64,000 nucleotides of DNA from DASZTV01 sp035547515 (GCA_035547515.1 DASZUS010000077.1:1-64000); one strand, 5' to 3'. Shown: positions 54,430 through 62,433, counted from the stretch's first letter. Numbers and translations: made by a program. The notes: generated by a model not told the origin, from the sequence alone.

Positions 54430-55556
54430 CCGAACCGGTCGAGATCGAGCACATCACGATGAAGGTCTCCAGCCGCGAGCCGGAGCAGGTCCGCCGGCAG
54501 CTCCAGGCCTTCATCGCCGACCAACTAGGCGAGTCTGCGGGACTCGAGGTCAGCGACCTCGAGGGCTCGGCAGCCAACGGGATGTCCAGCGACACGGTGC
54601 TGTTCCGCGCCAGGTGGACCGACGCCGATGGGGCACACGACGAGCGGCTGGTCGCGAGGATCGCCCCGGAGCTCGCCGACGTACCGGTCTTCCCGAAGTA
54701 CGACTTGCAGGCCCAGTACGACGTGATCCGCGCGGTCGCGTCGCTGACGAAGGTGCCGGTACCCCGGCCGTACTGGTGCGACCCGACCGGTGCGGCGATG
54801 GGAGCGCCGATGTTCGTGATGAGCCGGGTCGACGGCCTGGTGCCACCGGACGTGATGCCGTACCCGTTCGGTGACAACTGGCTCTACGACGCAACGCCTG
54901 AGCAGCGCAATGTGCTGCAGACCTCGACGGTCGAGGCGATCGCGGCGCTGCACGACGTCGCGGACGCCCCCGCCCGCCTGCCGTTCCTCGAACGGCCGAC
55001 CTCCGGCGACAGCCACTTGCGCCGCCACTTCGCGAACACCCAGGCGTGGTACCAGATGGCCGTCGATGACGGCACGCCCTCCACCCTTGTCGAGCGGGCG
55101 CTCACCTGGCTCGAGGACAACTGGCCCGCGCGTGAAGGCCCGACCGTCCTGTCGTGGGGCGACTCGCGGATCGGCAACGTGCTCTATGACGGCTTCCGGC
55201 CGGCGGCCCTGCTCGACTGGGAGATGGCCGGGCTCGGGCCGCGCGAGCTCGACATCGCGTGGCTGGTCTACGCCCACCGGGTCTTCCAGGACATCACGAC
55301 GATGCTCGGCCTACCCGGCATGCCCGACTTCCTTCGACCCGAGGACGTGGCGACGCAGTACGAGTCGCTGACCGGCTACGCGGTGCGCGATCTGCGGTTC
55401 TACCTGCTCTACTGCGCCGTGCAGTGGGGCATCGTGTTCCTTCGCACCGGCGCGCGGCAGGCACATTTCGGCGAAGCCGAGATGCCGGCCAACCCCGACG
55501 AGCTGATCCGCAACAGCATCCATCTCGAGTCACTGCTCGACGACATCACTGAGTAG
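54426..55556 (+). CDS. APH-type phosphotransferase family protein
   Basis: The 376-residue protein has the aminoglycoside-phosphotransferase kinase fold: LVARIAPE early, a YDVIRAVASLTKVPVPRPYW helix-turn, the hinge PMFVMSRVDG, the catalytic loop SWGDSRIGNVLYDG at about residues 243-256, and LLDWEMAGLGPRELDIAW with the metal Asp. In actinobacteria this group (relatives of ACAD10/11 N-domains and LvaA) is tied to acyl-CoA degradation, not to antibiotics. A hydroxyacyl-CoA kinase role is possible. ATG overlaps the TetR stop. Confidence 0.88.
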   Translation: MTEPVEIEHITMKVSSREPEQVRRQLQAFIADQLGESAGLEVSDLEGSAANGMSSDTVLFRARWTDADGAHDERLVARIAPELADVPVFPKYDLQAQYDVIRAVASLTKVPVPRPYWCDPTGAAMGAPMFVMSRVDGLVPPDVMPYPFGDNWLYDATPEQRNVLQTSTVEAIAALHDVADAPARLPFLERPTSGDSHLRRHFANTQAWYQMAVDDGTPSTLVERALTWLEDNWPAREGPTVLSWGDSRIGNVLYDGFRPAALLDWEMAGLGPRELDIAWLVYAHRVFQDITTMLGLPGMPDFLRPEDVATQYESLTGYAVRDLRFYLLYCAVQWGIVFLRTGARQAHFGEAEMPANPDELIRNSIHLESLLDDITE

Positions 55557-55564
55557 GAACCTCC

Positions 55565-56671
55565 ATGCCGGTCGCCCTCGACGAGTACCCGCTGCACCAG
55601 ACGCCGCTGTCGATGCGGTACGTCGCAAGCAGCGACCGCAACTTCTACGACCGCTGCTACTTCAACGCTCACGACCGGACCGGCGAGATCTTCCTGATCA
55701 CCGGCGCCGGCATCTACCCGCAGCTCGGCGTGAAAGACGCCTACGTCGTGGTACGCCGCGGCGACCTGCAGCACGTCGTACGGATGTCGGACGCGCTCGA
55801 CGACGAGCGGATGAACCTCGCGGTCGGTCCCTACCGCATCGACGTGGTCGAGCCGCTGCAGCAGATCCACCTGGTGTGCGACGCCGACGAGCAGGGCATC
55901 GGGTTCGACCTGACCTGGCGCGGCTCGTTCCCCGCCCTCGACGAGGAGCGGCATCTGCTGCGAAGCGGCATCCGGCCGATTCTCGACACCTGGCGGTTCG
56001 CGCAGCTCGGCACGTGGGAGGGCGAGATCCGGGTCGCCGGCGACACCGTCGCGGTGTCCCCTGACACCTGGCTCGGCTCCCGCGACCGGTCCTGGGGGAT
56101 CCGCCCGATCGGGGAGGCCGAACCCGCCGGCAAGCCGGTCGACGGCGCGGAGCAGTTCGGCTTCTGGTGGCTCTACGTGCCGGTGAAGTTCGACGACTAC
56201 GCGGTCGTGCTGATCGCACAGGAGGACGGCAACGGCCACCGCACCCTCAACGACGCGGTGCGGATCCATCCGGACGGCAAGGCCGACCAGCTCGGCTGGC
56301 CGCGGGTGAAGATCCACTACGCGTCCGGCACTCGCATCCCGCAGGGCGCGACCATCGCGATGACCGAGCCGGACGGCAGCGCGATCACCATGGAGGTCGA
56401 CTGCCTCGGCCACGTGCCGCTCCACGTGGGCTGCGGGTACGGCGGCGACCCGGACTGGACGCACGGCGCCTGGCGCGGCCCGGGCTGGGTGGAAGGCGCG
56501 ACGTACGACTTCACCGATCCCGCTGTCGCCGGTCGTACCCCGTGGGGGGTGGTCGACCACGTCGCGCGGGTGAGCATCGGCGGCGATGTCGGATGGGGCC
56601 TGTTCGAGCACGGGACGATGGGGCGCCACGCACCGAGCGGCTTCGACGACTTCATGGCGGTGGCGCCATGA
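55565..56671 (+). CDS. Conserved hypothetical protein, beta-rich
   Basis: I do not recognise a named enzyme family. The 368-residue protein is rich in Tyr, Trp and Gly and has alternating beta strands: RNFYDRCYFNAHDRTGEIF, VSPDTWLGSRDRSWGIRPIG, FGFWWLYVPVKFDDYAVVLI and a late MEVDCLGHVPLHVGCGYG. The layout resembles lipocalin-like two-lobe proteins of the CrtC/AttH type. No signal peptide. Proteins of this sort travel with APH-type kinases in related clusters. AGGAACC is upstream of the ATG. Confidence 0.7.
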   Translation: MPVALDEYPLHQTPLSMRYVASSDRNFYDRCYFNAHDRTGEIFLITGAGIYPQLGVKDAYVVVRRGDLQHVVRMSDALDDERMNLAVGPYRIDVVEPLQQIHLVCDADEQGIGFDLTWRGSFPALDEERHLLRSGIRPILDTWRFAQLGTWEGEIRVAGDTVAVSPDTWLGSRDRSWGIRPIGEAEPAGKPVDGAEQFGFWWLYVPVKFDDYAVVLIAQEDGNGHRTLNDAVRIHPDGKADQLGWPRVKIHYASGTRIPQGATIAMTEPDGSAITMEVDCLGHVPLHVGCGYGGDPDWTHGAWRGPGWVEGATYDFTDPAVAGRTPWGVVDHVARVSIGGDVGWGLFEHGTMGRHAPSGFDDFMAVAP

Positions 56672-56703
56672 AGCATGGACACAGCATGGCGGTGGCGCAG
56701 TGA
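56668..56703 (+). other. 11-codon open frame linking two genes; short duplicated string
   Basis: An ATG overlapping the stop of the hypothetical gene (ATGA) opens an 11-codon frame that ends in the TGA overlapping the epimerase GTG (GTGA). The string ATGGCGGTGGCGC occurs twice, at 56654-56666 and 56687-56699, 33 bp apart. A small duplication seems to have inserted a mini-frame while keeping translational coupling. It is probably not a functional peptide. Confidence 0.45.
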
Positions 56704-57614
56704 CCGGTATCAGCGGCAAGCGGATCCTCGTCACCGGCGTCACCAGCGAGGTCGCGAAGCCGGTCGCGCTGGCGCTGGCGAAGGACAACGAGGTGTACGG
56801 CGCGGCCCGGTGGAAGAACCCGGCCGCGCGTGAGCCGTTCGAGGCCGGCGGCGTCCGCCCGGTCTACCTCGACCTCGTCAAGGGCGACCTGTCCGGACTG
56901 CCCGAGTCAGTCGACTACGTCGCCCACTTCGCCGTGATGAAGAGCGGCAAGTGGTCGGTCGACCTCGACGGCAACGTCGGTGGCGTCCTGCTGTTGATGG
57001 AGCGGTTCGCGGAGGCCGATGCGTTCCTGCACTGCTCGACCTCGGCGGTCTACGAGCCGCACCCGCACGACGAAGCGCACGAGGACTCACCGCTCGGTGA
57101 CAACCACCGCGCGTACTACCTGGAGACGTACTCGATCTGCAAGATCGCCGCAGAGGCGGCGGCGCGGCACGGCGCGCGGCGCTACGACCTGCCGACGACG
57201 ATTGCCCGCCTCAACGTGCCGTACGGCGACGGTGGCGGCTGGCCGATGTTCCATCTCGCGCAGATGGCAGCAGGCCAGGAGATCGCCCTGCACGAAGTCA
57301 CTCCCAACGTGTTCCAGCCGATCCACACCGACGACATCGTGAACATGGTGCCGACGCTTTTCGAGGTCGCAGGGGTGCCGCCGACGACGCTCAACTGGGC
57401 AGGTGACGAGCAGGTCAGCGTGGAGGAGTGGACCGGCTACCTCAGAGAGCTCACCGGCCTGACCCCGAAGCTCGCCGTGTCCGAGCACTCGCTGGCCAGC
57501 GGACGCGTCAACCTCGACCGGATGCACGAGCTGGTCGGCCACACCACGGTGCACTGGCGCGACGGGATGCGCCGCATGGTCCAGGCGCAACGCCCCGACC
57601 TGCTGAAGTCCTGA
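56700..57614 (+). CDS. NAD-dependent epimerase/dehydratase (extended SDR)
   Basis: The 304-residue protein has an extended SDR layout: a shortened cofactor motif ILVTGVTSEVAKPV in place of GxxGxxG, VDYVAHFAVMKSG, LHCSTSAVYEPHP with the Ser, and YYLETYSICKIAAE, where Tyr-x3-Lys is YSICK. The first glycine motif is unusual. The substrate could be a hydroxy/keto-lipid or sugar. It is the last gene of the TetR-kinase operon; GTG overlaps the small frame before it. Confidence 0.82.
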   Translation: MTGISGKRILVTGVTSEVAKPVALALAKDNEVYGAARWKNPAAREPFEAGGVRPVYLDLVKGDLSGLPESVDYVAHFAVMKSGKWSVDLDGNVGGVLLLMERFAEADAFLHCSTSAVYEPHPHDEAHEDSPLGDNHRAYYLETYSICKIAAEAAARHGARRYDLPTTIARLNVPYGDGGGWPMFHLAQMAAGQEIALHEVTPNVFQPIHTDDIVNMVPTLFEVAGVPPTTLNWAGDEQVSVEEWTGYLRELTGLTPKLAVSEHSLASGRVNLDRMHELVGHTTVHWRDGMRRMVQAQRPDLLKS

Positions 57615-57620
57615 CCCGCG

Positions 57621-57971
57621 TCAGTGGGTGACCGCGAGACCGAGAGAGGCGCAGTCGCCGATCACCTTGAATCCGACACCTTGGGCCCCGAGCAGCTGCG
57701 CCGCCGTACCGCTGCCGAGGCCTGCGGCCGCGCCGGCCTGAGCCTCCTGCAGCGCCGCCGCGCGCTCGTCGGCCGCCAGCGTCGCGTAGACCGGGTTGGC
57801 TGCCGCGGCTTGTGTCGCGTAGTCGGCTGCCTGCTGCCCCGCGGACTGACAGGCCTTCGCGGCCAGCGCGTGCCCGGGTGGCTCCTTGCTACCGCCGCCG
57901 CACCCGGCCACACCGGCCACGGCGGCACCCACCACGGCGACCGCGGCAATCGATACCACCAGCCTCTTCAT
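57621..57971 (-). CDS. Small Ala-rich lipoprotein
   Basis: The 116-residue protein starts with a signal peptide (VVSIAAVAVVGAAVAG) and a lipobox GVAGCGGG with Cys at residue 25, so it should be a lipoprotein on the outer side of the membrane. The mature part is Ala/Gln-rich and helical (AAKACQSAGQQAADYATQA) with a second Cys pair. No known family. ATG at 57971 gives the natural signal start. Its 5' side carries inverted-repeat element copy B. Confidence 0.7.
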   Translation of the reverse strand: MKRLVVSIAAVAVVGAAVAGVAGCGGGSKEPPGHALAAKACQSAGQQAADYATQAAAANPVYATLAADERAAALQEAQAGAAAGLGSGTAAQLLGAQGVGFKVIGDCASLGLAVTH

Positions 57972-58011
57972 CACGCTGTCCGTATCGGCAGCTATCCCCT
58001 CCCCCTTTTCA

Positions 58012-58103
58012 CGAAGTAGCACAGGACCGCCCGCGGAAACCGGACGCCGCGGCCCGAACCGGGCGCAACCGACCGGCTCGCGCCGCGGTCATGTGCTACT
58101 TCG
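58012..58103. repeat. Inverted-repeat element, copy B
   Basis: CGAAGTAGCACAGGACCGC (58012-58030) and GCGGTCATGTGCTACTTCG (58085-58103) match as an inverted repeat in 18 of 19 positions around a 54-bp loop. The arms are the same as in copy A at 25.6 kb. The loop sequence differs from that of copy A. The right arm contains the last codons and the stop of ipdC; the left arm lies upstream of the lipoprotein gene. Confidence 0.7.
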
Positions 58104-59187
58104 AGGAACGGCGGGGCGGGTTGAGCCGGCGCAGCGTCTCGTCGGCTTCGGCGATCACGCGGTCGATGAGCTCGGCGCAGCTCGGCAGGTCCTCGATCAT
58201 CCCGACGACCTGCCCGCTGGCCATCACGCCCAGGTCGACGCGGCCCTCCACCATCGCGGCTCGCAGCAGCATCGGCGTGTTGCCGGCCATCAGCACCTGG
58301 CTCCAGGTGAGCTCCTGCGTCTTGCGCATGGCCGCGCCCTCGCGGATCATCGCGCCCCAGGTGAGCCCGGCGTCCTTGCGGAACCGCGACGCGTTGCGTA
58401 CGGCACCGGCGAAGCGCCGCACGTTCGACGAGGACTCGAGCGCATCGACGAGGTCGCTGCGCAGCACTCGGTGCGGTACGCCGTCGACCTGCTTGGTCAC
58501 CACCGTCTCCGCAACCGACTTCGACAGGTAGACCTGCTTCACCGCCTCGGGGACCGGTGAGTCGCTGGTCAGCAGGAACCGGGTCCCCATCGCGATGCCG
58601 CTCGCGCCGTACGCGAGCGCGGCGACCAGCCCGCGACCGTCGAAGTAGCCGCCCGCCGCGACCACCGGCACCTGACCGCCGACCGCGTCGACCACCTGCG
58701 GCAGCAGCAGCGACGTCGGGACCGACCCGGTGTGCCCGCCACCTTCACCACCCTGCACGAGAACGGCGTCGACGCCCCACTCGACGACCTTCTCGGCATG
58801 CCGTTTCGCGCCGATCGACGGCATGACGAGGACGCCGCCGTCCTGCAGCCGGCTGATGAGCTCCTTCTTCGGCGCCATGGCGAACGACGCCACCCGCACG
58901 CCCTCGCGGATCAGCAGCTCGACGCGGTCGCCGACGTCCGGTTGGTCGGCACGCATGTTGACGCCGAACGGCCGGTCGGTCCGGCTGCGGACCTCCTTGA
59001 TGGCGAGCTCGAGCTCGTCGTACGTCATCGTCGCGGCCGCGAGGATTCCGAGACCTCCTGCCGCCGACGTCGCGGCCGCGAGCCGTGGCGTCGCCACCCA
59101 GCCCATCCCGGTCTGCACGACCGGGTAGTCGACGCCGACCAGCTCGGTGAACCGGGTCCTCAGCGCGGGATGCACAGCGCGGGCCAT
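58096..59187 (-). CDS. ipdC: IpdC-like flavin oxidoreductase (nitronate monooxygenase family)
   Basis: The 363-residue FMN protein has the nitronate-monooxygenase-like TIM barrel: VQTGMGWVATPRLAAATSAAGGLG, VLVQGGEGGGHTGSVPT, VVAAGGYFDGRGLVAALAYGASG and GTRFLLTSD. In the ring C/D steroid pathway IpdC oxidises the HIP-derived CoA ester before the ring hydrolases. The assignment rests on family and on its place next to ipdB, ipdA and echA20 in the same order as in mycobacteria. ATG overlaps the ipdB stop by one base (TGATG). Confidence 0.88.
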   Translation of the reverse strand: MARAVHPALRTRFTELVGVDYPVVQTGMGWVATPRLAAATSAAGGLGILAAATMTYDELELAIKEVRSRTDRPFGVNMRADQPDVGDRVELLIREGVRVASFAMAPKKELISRLQDGGVLVMPSIGAKRHAEKVVEWGVDAVLVQGGEGGGHTGSVPTSLLLPQVVDAVGGQVPVVAAGGYFDGRGLVAALAYGASGIAMGTRFLLTSDSPVPEAVKQVYLSKSVAETVVTKQVDGVPHRVLRSDLVDALESSSNVRRFAGAVRNASRFRKDAGLTWGAMIREGAAMRKTQELTWSQVLMAGNTPMLLRAAMVEGRVDLGVMASGQVVGMIEDLPSCAELIDRVIAEADETLRRLNPPRRSSK

Positions 59188-59912
59188 CAGCCTTCGGGGA
59201 CTTCCTTGTTGCGGTCGCCGCGCGGGTCGAGCTCGGCGATGATCGCCAGCTCTTCCGCGGTCGGCTCGCGCGAGGTCGGAACGTCATCCGGTACGACGAG
59301 CTCGAAGCCGGTCGCGGCTACCACCTCGTCGACCGACACACCTGGGTGCACCGACCGCAGCCGCATCCGATGGTCGGATGTGTCGAAGTCGAGTACGCAC
59401 AGGTTCGTCACGACGTGGCGTAACGAGTGGTACCTCGTGGCACCGGTCCCCGCTGCGGCGGCACGGTCGTAGCCGACGCCGGTCACCACGTCGACGGCCT
59501 CGACGAACACCCGAGTGGAGTGGTTCGGCACCCAGTACGACGTGACGTTGTTGACGGTGTTGCCCGGGGCGCCACGGAACCCGAGCAGCTGTGACTTCGG
59601 CTTCTTCATGTCGCCGATCGCGGCGAAGTTGTGGTTGCCGAACGGGTCGAGCTGCGAGCCGCCCATCATCACGTGACGGCGGCCCGACCAGACGATGTCG
59701 AACATCGACCGGTACGGGTTCCACGCCTCGACGACACCCTCGGCGTCGGTCAGCATCGCTTCGCCGTCGGTCATCACGAGGTCGGGCTCGAACGAGCGCC
59801 GTGCGAGCAGGCCGCCGATGCGCGGGATCGTCCCGATCGGGTTCGCCACGATCTCGCCGTCGCCGCGGAAGCACTCGGCGACCGCGACGCAGCAGACGTC
59901 TGCTCTCGTCAT
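59187..59912 (-). CDS. ipdB: IpdB, beta subunit of the steroid ring hydrolase (CoA transferase-like)
   Basis: The 241-residue protein is a family I CoA transferase beta-like subunit: NPIGTIPRIGGLLARR, VMTDGEAMLTDAEG, the VMMGGSQLDPFGNHNFAAIGD core, and a C-terminal RSVHPGVSVDEVVAATGFEL. With IpdA it forms the hydrolase that opens the last carbocyclic ring of the HIP-derived intermediate. ATG at 59912 with GGAGGGG upstream is chosen; upstream sequence is not of the family. A small frame and a hairpin lie between it and ipdA. Confidence 0.9.
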   Translation of the reverse strand: MTRADVCCVAVAECFRGDGEIVANPIGTIPRIGGLLARRSFEPDLVMTDGEAMLTDAEGVVEAWNPYRSMFDIVWSGRRHVMMGGSQLDPFGNHNFAAIGDMKKPKSQLLGFRGAPGNTVNNVTSYWVPNHSTRVFVEAVDVVTGVGYDRAAAAGTGATRYHSLRHVVTNLCVLDFDTSDHRMRLRSVHPGVSVDEVVAATGFELVVPDDVPTSREPTAEELAIIAELDPRGDRNKEVPEG

Positions 59913-59971
59913 CTCGGGGTCCCCTCCGCGCTGCGGAGCGCAGCGGAGCAACGTCGTGGGGTGATCGTCAT
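59909..59971 (-). other. 20-codon open frame joining ipdA to ipdB, with internal hairpin
   Basis: An ATG at 59971 overlaps the ipdA stop (ATGA) and opens a 20-codon frame (start MTITPRRC) whose TGA overlaps the ipdB ATG (ATGA). So ribosomes could pass from ipdA to ipdB through it. The segment contains an inverted repeat at 59924-59948 (CTCCGC...GCGGAG with an inner TGCG/CGCA), which can pair in the mRNA just before the GGAGGGG site. It may tune IpdA:IpdB stoichiometry, or it may be accidental. Confidence 0.5.
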
Positions 59972-60831
59972 CGCGCCGCCACCTTGCGCTGGTAATCCGC
60001 CTCGCTGATGTCGACCCAGTCGGCACGCCATTGCTGCCACGCCTCGGGCGACGCGGCGCTCGCGGCGTACTCCTTCTGAAACGCCTCGTCGCGCTCGTAG
60101 TCGGGCGTGCACGAGGTGAAGTGCCCGCCGTTCGGAGCCTCCGCGACACCGTCGGTCCACAGCCGGCTGATCCGCTGCGTGTGATGGGAGCCGTACGTGG
60201 CGAACTCCGCGGTCTCGACGATCCGCTCACAGGTCACGAACGAGCGTTTCGCCGCCTGGCACATCAGATCGTCGAAGTAGAGGTCCGGGCCGAGGAACTG
60301 CGCGTTGCCGCGGGCGTCCGCGCGGTTCTGGTGCACGAGCGCCACATCGAGATTCAGCGCCGGCATCGCGACCAGCTCCTCGCCATCACCTCCGTCCGGC
60401 GCGGGGTAGGGCGAGACGACGGTCTTGATCTCGGGCTGCTTGGCGAGGACGTCCGACCCGAGGCCGACACGGGTCGGCAGGAACGGCACCCGCCACGCCG
60501 CTGCCTGCAGACCCAGCAGGAACATCCCCTCGTCGAGCTCGAGCGCCTCGACGGCGCCGGCCTGCCGGGCCAGCCGGAAGTGCGGCTCCAGGGCGATCGA
60601 GTCGAGCGAGACGAACGCGAACACGACCTTGCGCACCATGCCGGCGGCGCAGAGCAGCCCGACATCCGGCCCGCCGTACGACACGACCGTGAGGTCCTTC
60701 AACGACGACCGCAACATCGCGCGTACGACGGACATCGGCTTGCGACGCGAGCCCCACCCCCCGATCCCGATCGTCATCCCGTCGCGAAGCTCGCCGACGA
60801 TCTCCTCGATCGTCGTCCGCTTGTCAGGCAT
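59968..60831 (-). CDS. ipdA: IpdA, alpha subunit of the steroid ring hydrolase (CoA transferase-like)
   Basis: The 287-residue protein is the alpha-like subunit: MTIGIGGWGSRRKPMSVVRAML, SYGGPDVGLLCAAG, FVSLDSIALEPHFR, and LELDEGMFLLGLQ with Glu101 near the position of the catalytic Glu of CoA transferases. The tail WQQWRADWVDISEADYQ is typical of this hydrolase group. IpdAB opens ring C of the last steroid ring intermediate (COCHEA-CoA in mycobacteria). ATG at 60831 overlaps echA20 by eight bases. Confidence 0.92.
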   Translation of the reverse strand: MPDKRTTIEEIVGELRDGMTIGIGGWGSRRKPMSVVRAMLRSSLKDLTVVSYGGPDVGLLCAAGMVRKVVFAFVSLDSIALEPHFRLARQAGAVEALELDEGMFLLGLQAAAWRVPFLPTRVGLGSDVLAKQPEIKTVVSPYPAPDGGDGEELVAMPALNLDVALVHQNRADARGNAQFLGPDLYFDDLMCQAAKRSFVTCERIVETAEFATYGSHHTQRISRLWTDGVAEAPNGGHFTSCTPDYERDEAFQKEYAASAASPEAWQQWRADWVDISEADYQRKVAAR

Positions 60832-61591
60832 CCTTCGGCTTCTCCCAGGCATCGCGCTTCTCGACGAAGGAGTCCCGTGCCTTGTCGGAGACCCCGGAGA
60901 GGTTGAGCTCGAAGGTGAAGCCCTGCTCGTAGCGGTACGAGCGCTTCACGTCGACCGGGTCGATGCCGTTGAGCGACGCTTTGGCGGCGCGCATGACCGT
61001 CGGGTCGATCGCCGCGATCTGGAGCGCCACGTCTCGCGCGGCCGCTCGGAGCTCTTCGCGGGGCACCACCTTCAGCACCGAGCCGTAGGCCAGGAGCTCT
61101 TGCGCCGTTGCCCGTTCGGCGGTGTAGACCATGTGCCGCATCTTGTGCTGCGGGACGAGGCGGGACAGGTGCGTGGCCGCGCCGAGCGCCCCCTGCTTGA
61201 CCTCGGGAAGGCCGAACGTCGCATCGTTCGAGGCCACGATGACATCGGCGTTGCCCACCAGGCCGATGCCGCCTCCGAGGCAGTAGCCGTTGACCGCCGC
61301 GACCACCGGCACGATGCAGTCGTACACCGCGGCGAAGGCGGCGGCACAACCGTGGTTGGCGCCGATCAGCGCGCTGAACCCCTCGGTCGACTGCATCTCC
61401 TTGATGTCGACCCCGGCGTTGAAGCCCTTTCCCTCTGCCGCGAGCACGACGGCATGCACGTCCCCGTCGCGGCCGGCGGCGGTGATCGCGTCGGCGAGCT
61501 CGAACCAGCCGGCGACGGTGAGCGCGTTGACCGGCGGCGCATCGACGACGATCTCGGCGACGTGGTCGCTGATCGAGGTTGTGATGGTCAC
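60824..61591 (-). CDS. echA20: EchA20-like steroid ring hydrolase/enoyl-CoA hydratase family protein
   Basis: The 255-residue crotonase-fold protein has IVVDAPPVNALTVAG at the start, AEGKGFNAGVDIKEMQ, YCLGGGIGLVGNADVIVAS, FGLPEVKQGALGAATHLSRL, and a late CDS end SFVEKRDAWEKPK. In M. tuberculosis EchA20 hydrolyses the ring D diketone before IpdAB acts. The identification rests on the crotonase motifs and on exact gene order with ipdA and ipdB. GTG start at 61591. It opens the leftward ipd operon. Confidence 0.9.
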   Translation of the reverse strand: MTITTSISDHVAEIVVDAPPVNALTVAGWFELADAITAAGRDGDVHAVVLAAEGKGFNAGVDIKEMQSTEGFSALIGANHGCAAAFAAVYDCIVPVVAAVNGYCLGGGIGLVGNADVIVASNDATFGLPEVKQGALGAATHLSRLVPQHKMRHMVYTAERATAQELLAYGSVLKVVPREELRAAARDVALQIAAIDPTVMRAAKASLNGIDPVDVKRSYRYEQGFTFELNLSGVSDKARDSFVEKRDAWEKPKDA

Positions 61592-61600
61592 GGGCGACTT

Positions 61601-61636
61601 TCTGATGGGTCGTCAGATTCGGTGCAACCATATACG
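61601..61636. promoter_or_regulatory. Operator-like dyad and -10 region between echA20 and SDR
   Basis: TCTGATGGGTCGTCAGA (61601-61617) has 5-bp inverted arms TCTGA/TCAGA with partial symmetry inside, typical of a TetR-type operator. TATACG at 61631-61636 lies so close to the ATG at 61639 that transcription should begin at or next to the start codon (leaderless), with the dyad covering the -35 region. It does not match the published KstR2 motif. Confidence 0.45.
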
Positions 61637-61638
61637 CG

Positions 61639-62385
61639 ATGAGTACGGACCTGGCCGGCCGCGTGGTGGTCGTCACCGGCGGCACGAAGGGCCTCGGACG
61701 TGGCATCGCAGACGCCTTCCGTCATGCCGGCGCGCACGTGCTGGTCTGCGCGCGCAACGCCCCGGCCGAAGCCCTTGAGCACTTCGTCGCCGCGGACCTG
61801 CGCGACCCGGATGCGGCGCACGCGGTGGTTGCCCGCACACTCGAGAGCTGGGGACGGCTCGACGTCGTCGTGAACAACGCCGGTGGTGCTCCGCCTTCGC
61901 CGGCCGCCGACGCGTCGCCGAACTTCGTCTCGAAAGTCGTCGCGCTCAACCTGCTCGCGCCGCTCTACATGGCGCAGGCGGCGTACCGCGTCATGTCCGA
62001 GCAACCCGGCGGCGGCACGATCATCAACATCGGCAGCCTGTCGGGCCACCGCCCGTCACCCGGCAGCTCTGCGTACGGCGCGGCGAAGGCCGGCCTTGCA
62101 AACCTGACGGCCACGCTCGCGATGGAGTGGGCGCCGAGGGTCCGGGTCAACGAGGTGATGGTCGGCTACCTCGAGACCGAGCAGTCCGGGTTGTTCTACG
62201 GCGACGAAGCCGGGATAGCGCGCGTCGCGAAGACCATCCCGATGCAGCGGATGGCCCAACCCTCGGACGTCGCATCCGCGTGCCTCTACCTGGCATCACC
62301 GGAGGCGGCGTTCATCACCGGGGCGAGCCTGGCCGTGCACGGCGGCGGCGAACCGCCACCGTTCCTGTCGGCGGCTTCACCATGA
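61639..62385 (+). CDS. SDR family oxidoreductase of the ring C/D steroid module
   Basis: The 248-residue short-chain dehydrogenase has TGGTKGLGRGIADAF, VVNNAGGAPP, IINIGSLSGHRPSPGSSAYGAAKAGL with Ser-Tyr-Lys, and ITGASLAVHGGGEPPPF at the end. It stands divergent from echA20, as do SDR genes (Rv3548c/Rv3549c type) in mycobacterial steroid clusters. It probably performs a keto/hydroxy step. The ATG has a -10-like box seven bases before it and no ribosome site, consistent with a leaderless mRNA. Confidence 0.88.
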   Translation: MSTDLAGRVVVVTGGTKGLGRGIADAFRHAGAHVLVCARNAPAEALEHFVAADLRDPDAAHAVVARTLESWGRLDVVVNNAGGAPPSPAADASPNFVSKVVALNLLAPLYMAQAAYRVMSEQPGGGTIINIGSLSGHRPSPGSSAYGAAKAGLANLTATLAMEWAPRVRVNEVMVGYLETEQSGLFYGDEAGIARVAKTIPMQRMAQPSDVASACLYLASPEAAFITGASLAVHGGGEPPPFLSAASP

Positions 62386-62433
62386 GCGAAGGGCGATCTC
62401 CCATGACCAGCTCCCCCGCATACGATCGCGGCC

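Noticed and set aside
54426..55556. Aminoglycoside resistance kinase
   Set aside because: The fold is shared, but the neighbours are lipid-CoA genes and the sequence is of the ACAD10/LvaA-like group, so a resistance role is not supported.
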